From Gulosibacter massiliensis (GTDB taxonomy: Bacteria > Actinomycetota > Actinomycetes > Actinomycetales > Microbacteriaceae): 6,580 bases of DNA. Location of the stretch: NCBI GenBank assembly GCA_945901035.1, contig CAMDKN010000073.1:1-6580 (forward strand), in the 5' to 3' direction. Below the pieces are notes generated by a model, which searched no databases, had not been told where the DNA came from, and saw only the letters and a program-made list of their open reading frames with translations. This document shows positions 1-4,519 of the stretch, one piece after another (the first letter of the stretch is position 1; each line of letters begins with the position of its first letter). The position numbers and the translations under genes were made by a program.

Positions 1-872
1 CCACCGCATCGGCACTGACCTCGCTCATGACGGGCGTGGATCCCGGTCTTTCGGGCATGGTCGGATACGCAATTCGCGATCCGGACTCGGGACTCGTTGT
101 CAATCAACTGTCCGGTCTTGATTCGCTGGACATTCCGTCGTGGCAACCCGTTCCGACTCTGTGGGAACTCAATGCCGACATCCCGTCGGTGATTGTGTCG
201 TCGCCGCGCTACCGTGATTCCGGGCTCACCCGGGCAATCCTTCGGGGCGCCCCCTATGTCAGCGCGAAGAGCAATGACGATCGTCTTCGCGCGGTCGACG
301 AATTTTTCGCCGAGAACCGTTCCGGCGTCGTGTACGTCTACATCCCCGAACTCGACATGGCCGCCCACGCCTCGGGGGTGTCGTCCGACCAATGGATCCG
401 GCGGCTCGAGGAACTCGACGGTTTCATCTCCGAGGTATCGACCCGAGTCCAGCCGCGTGACGGGCTGTTGGTCACGGCGGACCATGGAGTGATTGATGTG
501 CCGCCCAGCCGACATCTGCTCGTACCCGCGGATTCCGCGTTACTCGACGGTGTGGTGGTGGGCGGGGAGCCCCGTTTCCTGCATCTCTACAGCGACGAAC
601 CGGCTCGGACTTTCGCACTCTGGAGTGAATCGGAAGGGTCGCGGTCGCACGTGGCAACCCGAGATGAGGCGATTGCGGCGGGCTGGTTCGGCACCGTCGC
701 CGATTTTGCACGGCCGCGAATCGGCAATGTGCTGGTCACCCCGCGCACTGAATCCGTCTACTACATCGACGGGGTGGCCTCGGCTCAATCGCTAGCGATG
801 GTCGGCCAGCACGGAGGGCTGAGTCGTGCCGAGACGCTCGTGCCGATCCTGCGTGGCGGGGTCTACGGCTAG
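1..872 (+). CDS. Alkaline phosphatase / nucleotide pyrophosphatase family protein (C-terminal part, 5' end off window)
   Basis: The reading frame is open from base 3 and the protein begins left of the window, so the ATG at 27 is an internal methionine. The visible 289 residues match the actinobacterial branch of the alkaline phosphatase superfamily, metal-dependent hydrolases of phosphate esters or phosphodiesters. The first residues, TASALTSLMTG, look like the stretch just after the catalytic Ser/Thr, which probably lies at or just before the left edge. Candidate metal ligands are Asp (codon 354-356) and His (366-368) in PELDMAAHASG, Asp-His (480-485) in VTADHG, and a late His (810-812) in GQHGGLSRAE. 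The end ETLVPILRG is usual for the family. No membrane segment is visible in this part. The substrate cannot be told from sequence. The stop codon directly abuts the stop of sepH on the other strand. The family call is firm; the exact activity is unknown. Confidence 0.88.
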   Translation, partial: TASALTSLMTGVDPGLSGMVGYAIRDPDSGLVVNQLSGLDSLDIPSWQPVPTLWELNADIPSVIVSSPRYRDSGLTRAILRGAPYVSAKSNDDRLRAVDEFFAENRSGVVYVYIPELDMAAHASGVSSDQWIRRLEELDGFISEVSTRVQPRDGLLVTADHGVIDVPPSRHLLVPADSALLDGVVVGGEPRFLHLYSDEPARTFALWSESEGSRSHVATRDEAIAAGWFGTVADFARPRIGNVLVTPRTESVYYIDGVASAQSLAMVGQHGGLSRAETLVPILRGGVYG

Positions 873-1922
873 TTAGGCGTCGTCCGGCCTCGTGCCAAAC
901 ACGATCTCGTCCCACGTGGGCATGGCCGCGCGTTGGCGACGCGAGCGGCTCGGAGTCGGGTCAACAAAAACTTCGGGTTCGACAGGGGGAACGTCTGTGC
1001 TGTCGGAGACCTGTGTCGCTGGGACATCGTCCGGTGCCACGGGGGAATCATCGGGAACTTCGAGCATGTCGGGTGTGATGATGGGGATGGAACCGGTTGA
1101 CGGGTGGGACGCAATCGCGTCGCGTCGGTCACCACGCCGCCGTTCCATTTCATCCACGAGATCGATGGGTGCCGCGGGTTGGATCGATGCCACAACGGAC
1201 TCGACGTCGATCACAATCGACGAGTTCTGTGGCACGGGTTGCACTCCGTCGGCAGCGGCCTCGTCGGCGGTATCCGTTGACTGAGAGGGAGTCGTCTTCA
1301 CCGGCGGAATCGGCTCAAATTCGCCGCTGTCGAACCGCGTCAGAGGTTTCGAGGGCATGACTCGAAGCGGAGGGAAGAGCGTGGCATCGGCGGAGTCGGA
1401 CCGCGAGATCCGAATCGCGACCGCGTTCGACGGAACGAGGGTCATCTTGCGCGGGTCGAACGACCAGGTCGCATCCTCTTCGGCAGAGCCGACCAGACAA
1501 CGCGCGCCAACCACCCACACGTCGTCAATGCGATACGCCTGCCACCCGGTGACCGCGCCACCCTGTTCGACGATTCGCGCATTGATTTCGGCCCCAAACG
1601 TCGAATCCGTTCCGTTTCCGACCACCGGTACGGACAGCGCGCGCTCCAGAACGAAGGCGAGTTCCGCCGCGATGGGCGATTCGAATCGCGCGATGTGCTC
1701 GGCACTGCTTCCCGTCCTCGCCGCAACGTCGTCCACGGAAAGACCGGAACGCAGCAGGGCTTGGATTTCTTTGGGAGAGACCGGCGCGGTCGATTGTGAC
1801 GAAGGCGAGACGCTGAGTTGAGCGCGAATCGAACCGTTGAGGGGGATGAAAAAGCGTTGACCATCGCGGGACACCGCGACAAATCCGTCGCGTGTCACCT
1901 CGATGATTGTCAACTCTTCCAC
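873..1922 (-). CDS. sepH: Cell division/septation protein SepH (DUF3071), 349 aa
   Basis: This is SepH, a conserved actinobacterial protein known from Streptomyces and mycobacteria to bind FtsZ and promote its assembly at division sites. It is cytoplasmic. Residues 1-165 or so form the conserved N-terminal domain: a short beta-rich start (residues 4-28), a helix-turn-helix-like segment at about 47-80 (SPKEIQALLRSGLSVDDVAA, then an HIARFE stretch), and a Trp-rich part (WQAYRIDDVWVVGAR, 127-141). Residues 195-325 are an acidic, Pro/Ser/Thr/Asp-rich linker, probably disordered. The C-terminus carries the conserved basic stretch and short motif MPTWDEIVFG (334-343). The frame stays open upstream to an ATG at 2048, but I chose GTG at 1920-1922 because AAAGGAG lies 5 bases before it and EELTIIEV matches the usual N-terminus. 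It is a single gene on this strand, divergent from DUF4193. Family assignment is confident; function is transferred from relatives. Confidence 0.92.
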   Translation of the reverse strand: MEELTIIEVTRDGFVAVSRDGQRFFIPLNGSIRAQLSVSPSSQSTAPVSPKEIQALLRSGLSVDDVAARTGSSAEHIARFESPIAAELAFVLERALSVPVVGNGTDSTFGAEINARIVEQGGAVTGWQAYRIDDVWVVGARCLVGSAEEDATWSFDPRKMTLVPSNAVAIRISRSDSADATLFPPLRVMPSKPLTRFDSGEFEPIPPVKTTPSQSTDTADEAAADGVQPVPQNSSIVIDVESVVASIQPAAPIDLVDEMERRRGDRRDAIASHPSTGSIPIITPDMLEVPDDSPVAPDDVPATQVSDSTDVPPVEPEVFVDPTPSRSRRQRAAMPTWDEIVFGTRPDDA

Positions 1923-1927
1923 CGCAG

Positions 1928-1934
1928 CTCCTTT
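1928..1934 (-). promoter_or_regulatory. Shine-Dalgarno sequence of sepH
   Basis: On the minus strand AAAGGAG lies 5 bases before the GTG at 1922-1920. It is the best ribosome binding site in the window and decides the sepH start against the longer open frame that begins at 2048. Confidence 0.8.
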
Positions 1935-1951
1935 GTCGGTCTTGTTAGGTG

Positions 1952-1957
1952 AGAATA
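1952..1957 (-). promoter_or_regulatory. Possible -10 element for sepH
   Basis: On the minus strand this reads TATTCT (4 of 6 matches to TATAAT), about 30 bases before the sepH start codon. That would give a leader of a little over 20 bases that includes the Shine-Dalgarno sequence. No good -35 hexamer is seen at 16-18 bases upstream, where the sequence is GC-rich, so this is a weak candidate. Confidence 0.25.
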
Positions 1958-1995
1958 CCGCTGTCGCGACACGTTCGCGCCGAACCTCGCGAGTG

Positions 1996-2027
1996 AGTTT
2001 GCTTTTCGCGCTAAAGTGTCGCAAACT
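1996..2027. repeat. Inverted repeat (7-bp arms, 18-bp spacer) in the sepH/DUF4193 divergent region
   Basis: AGTTTGC at 1996-2002 and GCAAACT at 2021-2027 are perfect inverted arms. The element sits in the 146-bp region between the divergent sepH and DUF4193 starts, 42-73 bases before the DUF4193 ATG and 74-105 bases before the sepH GTG, a position suitable for an operator. The 18-base interior is not symmetric and no T-tract follows, so a terminator is unlikely. A role as protein binding site is inference only; chance is possible at this arm length. Confidence 0.3.
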
Positions 2028-2068
2028 ATCGCCGCGAGCACGGCACACGAAAGGTTTCTCTCACAAAC

Positions 2069-2359
2069 ATGGCTACCGATTACGATTCCCCACGCAAGGG
2101 CGAAGAAGACCACGAATCGCTGCAGGCGCTTCAGGAGCGCGTGCCCGAACCGCGACCCGGCGATGTGTTGGACGATGCGGATAATCCCGACAGCCTCGAG
2201 ATGAGCGGCCAGGACTTGGCGAGCATGGAATTGGACGTCATTGTCGTTCCACCCCAGGCCGATGAGTTCACCTGCATGTCGTGTTTTCTCGTGAAGCACC
2301 GTTCACAAATCGCGAAGGAAAACAAGTCCGGCGCGTTCTGCTCGGAGTGCGAAGGCTAA
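2069..2359 (+). CDS. DUF4193 family small zinc-ribbon-like protein, 96 aa
   Basis: This is a small acidic protein of the actinobacterial DUF4193 family, counterpart of Mycobacterium tuberculosis Rv2699c. The opening MATDYDSPRK is typical of the family and fixes the ATG start, although the nearest purine-rich motif (GAAAGG, 2049-2054) is 14 bases away, farther than usual. The N-terminal half is rich in Asp and Glu. The C-terminal half contains ADEFTCMSCFLVKHRSQ and ends FCSECEG. Four cysteines at 69, 72, 91 and 94 form two CxxC pairs that would suit a structural zinc site. No signal peptide or membrane segment is seen. It is divergent from sepH and convergent with DUF3093, its stop overlapping the latter by four bases, so it is probably transcribed alone. 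No molecular function is established that I know of; nucleic-acid or protein binding is a guess from the fold type. Confidence 0.92.
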   Translation: MATDYDSPRKGEEDHESLQALQERVPEPRPGDVLDDADNPDSLEMSGQDLASMELDVIVVPPQADEFTCMSCFLVKHRSQIAKENKSGAFCSECEG

Positions 2360-2781
2360 GACTTCCCTAACGCCCCCGCGAGTTTTTCGGGATGACGCGT
2401 GGTCACGTACCACGACGGCGTCGGATCAGCGGGATCGTTGATCGAGATCACCACACCGGTGGGAATCCAGGCACGTATCAGTTTCCACGTTCGCGCGTCG
2501 GCGATGGCCTCTGGGCGTTCGGCCTCGGTCACGGGGCGGACGTCGCCCAGAAATGTCCGGTCGATTGTGGCTCGTCCCGCTCGGAGGGTGGTGTCGGTGA
2601 CGACGATTCGCGGCGCCCGCACGACAAAAATGACGAGCGCAATCGAATAGAACAGCCCGGCGGAAATCAACCCACCGACGATCGACAACGGAGCGATCAT
2701 CCCGAACCCCATCGGAATCAGAATCAGCAGCGCGATGTGAAACAGCCAGCTCGGCGTGAGGGATTCTGTGTAACGAATCAT
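2356..2781 (-). CDS. DUF3093 family membrane protein, 141 aa
   Basis: This belongs to the actinobacterial DUF3093 family (M. tuberculosis Rv2698 is the relative next to dut there). After a short start (MIRYTESLTPSW) come two closely spaced hydrophobic segments at about residues 13-30 and 32-54, a likely membrane hairpin. A soluble C-terminal domain follows, with the family motif DPADPTPSWYVTTRHPEKLA near its end (116-135). I chose the ATG at 2779-2781 because YTESL matches the usual N-terminus; an upstream in-frame ATG at 2820 would add 13 unrelated residues and overlap the dut start. No Shine-Dalgarno sequence precedes the chosen start. The gene diverges from dut across 32 bases and ends overlapping the stop of DUF4193. 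Its function is unknown. Confidence 0.88.
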   Translation of the reverse strand: MIRYTESLTPSWLFHIALLILIPMGFGMIAPLSIVGGLISAGLFYSIALVIFVVRAPRIVVTDTTLRAGRATIDRTFLGDVRPVTEAERPEAIADARTWKLIRAWIPTGVVISINDPADPTPSWYVTTRHPEKLAGALGKS

Positions 2782-2813
2782 GTGACCATTCGACCATGTA
2801 TTACCCTGAACTA
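2782..2813. promoter_or_regulatory. 32-bp divergent spacer between DUF3093 and dut
   Basis: The two start codons are separated by only 32 bases. Within them, GTATTAC offers a -10-like TATTAC (2799-2804) toward dut and TAATAC (2803-2798) toward DUF3093, overlapping head to head. Neither has a clear -35 at normal spacing. The dut start lies 10 bases after its candidate -10, which would give a leaderless or nearly leaderless message; this agrees with the lack of a Shine-Dalgarno sequence. Direct observation is the spacing and the hexamers; promoter activity is inferred. Confidence 0.35.
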
Positions 2814-3251
2814 ATGACACCCGAGGTCCTCATCATTGGAACACCACCGAAGTACGCCCGTCCCGGCGACGCGGGGGCGGACCTTGTCGCCACTCGCGGG
2901 GTCACCCTCGCTCCGGGCGAGCGCGCCACTATTCCGACCGGTGTGTCGATTGCTCTTCCCGACGGTTATGTCGGTTTCGTCATGCCGCGCTCGGGTCTGG
3001 CGTCGAAATACGGCATCGGTCTCGTCAATTCGCCCGGCACTATCGACGCCGGCTATCGCGGGGAGATTTCGGTCGTCGTCATCAACACCGACGCGACGTC
3101 GTCGTTCGTCATCGACACGGGCGACCGAATCGCACAATTGGTTATTCAGCCCGTCGTCCAGGCCCGATTTATCCCGGTGACCGAACTGCCCGGATCCGCT
3201 CGTGGCGCGGATGGATTTGGTTCGACCGGACAGGCGGGAAGTGCATCGTGA
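2814..3251 (+). CDS. dut: dUTP diphosphatase (dUTPase), 145 aa
   Basis: Dut hydrolyses dUTP to dUMP and pyrophosphate, keeping uracil out of DNA and supplying dUMP for thymidylate synthesis. It is a cytoplasmic homotrimer using Mg2+. All five trimeric dUTPase motifs are present: motif 1 PGDAGADL (17-24), motif 2 PRSGLA (59-64), motif 3 NSPGTIDAGYRGE (72-84) with the catalytic Asp78 and base-stacking Tyr81, motif 4 GDRIAQLVIQPV (103-114), and the flexible C-terminal motif 5 RGADGFGSTG (130-139). The length is normal. I chose ATG at 2814 because the first beta strand (EVLIIG) begins just after it; ATG at 2796 would add MYYPEL and consume the candidate promoter. Neither start has a Shine-Dalgarno sequence. 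The last four bases overlap the GTG start of DUF3710, so dut is likely the first gene of a three-gene transcription unit. Confidence 0.96.
   Translation: MTPEVLIIGTPPKYARPGDAGADLVATRGVTLAPGERATIPTGVSIALPDGYVGFVMPRSGLASKYGIGLVNSPGTIDAGYRGEISVVVINTDATSSFVIDTGDRIAQLVIQPVVQARFIPVTELPGSARGADGFGSTGQAGSAS
3236..3241 (+). promoter_or_regulatory. Shine-Dalgarno sequence of the DUF3710 gene
   Basis: GGGAAG lies inside the 3' end of dut, 6 bases before the GTG at 3248. It supports initiation at the GTGA overlap. Confidence 0.6.
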
Positions 3252-3811
3252 ACGAAAAGAGCGCAGCAGCGGATCGTGAGATTACGGGGCCGTTTGACAG
3301 CTCGGAAGTAAGCGCGGTCCAGCCGTTCATTGACCTCGGTGCGATAAAGATAACACCCCGCAGTGGACTTCAATTGCGTCTGGACATCGAAGAAGCGACG
3401 AAGCGTCTGGTTGCGGCAACGCTCGAGATCGACGGGTCGGTCCTTCAGGTGCAAGTCTTCGCCGCTCCTCGGTCAGCGGGTCTGTGGAACGAGATTCGAG
3501 CGCAGGTCGCCGACCAGGTGTCCAAGCAGGGCGGCTCGGCGAAACACGTTGTGGGAGTGTTCGGACCGGAACTTCGCGCCTCGGTCCCAACCGCGGACGG
3601 TTCCCGACGCGAGGTTCGCTTCGTCGGGGTTGACGGACCGAGGTGGTTTCTCCGCGGTGTCATTTCCGGTCCCGCGGCAACGGAACCCGGCCGCGCGGCC
3701 ATCATCGAGGATGTCTTTCGCTCCATCGTGGTGAATCGCGGTTCGGAACCGCTGGCACCGCGCGACCTCTTGACACTTCGCGTGCCGGCACAACCGGGGA
3801 CACTGGCGTGA
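3248..3811 (+). CDS. DUF3710 family protein, 187 aa
   Basis: This is a conserved actinobacterial protein of the DUF3710 family, the counterpart of Rv2696c, which also follows dut in mycobacteria. It is predicted soluble, without signal peptide or membrane helix. After a variable acidic N-terminus (1-20), the core runs from about 25 to 180 and includes LQLRLDIEE (41-49), the family stretch FAAPRSAGLWNEIR (71-84) and GVDGPRWFLRGVISGP (127-142). The GTG start overlaps the dut stop (GTGA, 3248-3251) behind GGGAAG, which favours translational coupling. At its own end it overlaps DUF3159 in the same way. No catalytic motif is recognisable and the function is unknown. Conserved linkage to dut hints at a related role but proves none. 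Confidence 0.92.
   Translation: MNEKSAAADREITGPFDSSEVSAVQPFIDLGAIKITPRSGLQLRLDIEEATKRLVAATLEIDGSVLQVQVFAAPRSAGLWNEIRAQVADQVSKQGGSAKHVVGVFGPELRASVPTADGSRREVRFVGVDGPRWFLRGVISGPAATEPGRAAIIEDVFRSIVVNRGSEPLAPRDLLTLRVPAQPGTLA
3796..3800 (+). promoter_or_regulatory. Shine-Dalgarno sequence of the DUF3159 gene
   Basis: GGGGA lies inside the 3' end of the DUF3710 gene, 7 bases before the GTG at 3808. It decides that start over the longer open frame that reaches back to 3643. Confidence 0.6.
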
Positions 3812-4488
3812 CGCACTTCCCCAATTCGTCCGCGTCGGCAATCCGGTCAATCGCCACTGGTGACAAACCGACAGCGGCAAGCCTCTTTTCCGCCATCGGA
3901 GGTGTCCGTGGAGTTATCGAATCAACCGCGCCTGGTTTCATCTTTCTCCTCGTGTTCACGTTCACCGAGGACCTCTTCCCGTCCGTCGTCGCCCCCGTGG
4001 TGGTCGCGCTTCTTATCCTGTTCACGCGCATGATTCAGCGGATCCCCGTCTTGCCGGCTATTTCGGGAGGCATCGGAATAGCGCTGAGTGCGGGCTATGC
4101 GCTGTGGACCGGAAAGGCCGAAGACAATTTCATCGGCGGTTTCATCATCAATTCGATTTCCCTCTCGGTGATGCTGGGGTCAATCCTCTTTCGCCGCCCG
4201 TTGATCGGGGTAATCACCAATCTGTTCGCCACCGACAACCCGCTCCGGGACAGCCCGATTGTGCGCCGTGCGGCCTACATCGCGACGCTGGCCTGGGTTG
4301 GATTTTTCGCACTTCGCCTCGTCGTGCAAGTGCCGCTGTATCTCGCGGGAGCGACCGGTGCGCTCGCCGCTACCAAGTTGCTGATGGGGGTCCCGCTGTA
4401 TTCCGCGATGTTGTGGGTGACCTGGCTCATGATGAGGTCGGCGCTCTCGTCGCCCGCGCCGACACGGACCGCTGCGGGTTTAGACTAG
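3808..4488 (+). CDS. DUF3159 family polytopic membrane protein, 226 aa
   Basis: This is an integral membrane protein of the actinobacterial DUF3159 family, counterpart of Rv2693c. About five or six hydrophobic segments are visible, near residues 42-56, 58-73, 83-99, 110-127, 156-175 and 187-209. Family stretches include [14 protein letters not shown] (31-44), [16 protein letters not shown] (101-116), RRPLIG (129-134) and [14 protein letters not shown] (168-181). The frame is open back to an ATG at 3643, but those extra residues are a shadow of DUF3710 and lack family similarity. GTG at 3808 is chosen for its Shine-Dalgarno sequence and the GTGA overlap with the DUF3710 stop. It is probably the last gene of the dut unit, with acnA following after 31 bases. 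Transport has been assumed for such proteins, but no substrate or mechanism can be read from the sequence. Confidence 0.9.
   Translation: MTHFPNSSASAIRSIATGDKPTAASLFSAIGGVRGVIESTAPGFIFLLVFTFTEDLFPSVVAPVVVALLILFTRMIQRIPVLPAISGGIGIALSAGYALWTGKAEDNFIGGFIINSISLSVMLGSILFRRPLIGVITNLFATDNPLRDSPIVRRAAYIATLAWVGFFALRLVVQVPLYLAGATGALAATKLLMGVPLYSAMLWVTWLMMRSALSSPAPTRTAAGLD
4459..4486 (+). promoter_or_regulatory. Candidate acnA promoter
   Basis: CCGACA (4459-4464; 4 of 6 matches to TTGACA), then 16 bases, then TAGACT (4481-4486; 4 of 6 matches to TATAAT). The -10 candidate ends on the first base of the DUF3159 stop codon, so the promoter would lie inside that gene. Transcription would start near 4493, giving a leader of about 25 bases that includes the acnA Shine-Dalgarno sequence. 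This is a prediction from hexamer match and spacing only. Confidence 0.35.
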
Positions 4489-4504
4489 AAACGTTGTCCC
4501 CTGT

Positions 4505-4510
4505 GAGGAG
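4505..4510 (+). promoter_or_regulatory. Shine-Dalgarno sequence of acnA
   Basis: GAGGAG lies 9 bases before the GTG at 4520 and fixes that codon as the acnA start. The GTG at 4503 is in another frame. Confidence 0.75.
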
Positions 4511-4519
4511 TCTTTTGTC

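Noticed and set aside
890..904. Small hairpin TCGTG-CCAAA-CACGA near the convergent stops as a terminator
   Set aside because: The stem has only five pairs, lies inside the coding sequence for the conserved SepH C-terminus, and has no T-tract on either strand.
1923..2048. Longer sepH start at ATG 2048, adding 42 residues
   Set aside because: The extra residues are arginine-rich and unlike the SepH family, they would fill the divergent promoter region, and the GTG at 1922 has AAAGGAG at 5 bases.
2351..2400. Possible terminator hairpins after DUF4193 (GAAG/CTTC and CCCG/CGGG)
   Set aside because: The stems are four base pairs with unfavourable loops and no run of T follows in the required direction.
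2796..2813. Upstream dut start at ATG 2796
   Set aside because: It would add six residues before the first beta strand, has no ribosome binding site, and overlaps the only promoter-like sequence in the spacer.
1412..3740. Recurring octamers GAATCGCG (1412, 1683, 3733) and GATTCGCG or its complement (1572, 1823, 2605)
   Set aside because: They have irregular spacing, mixed orientation and positions within codons for common residues. Such words are expected from the base composition and no dyad or phase is shared.
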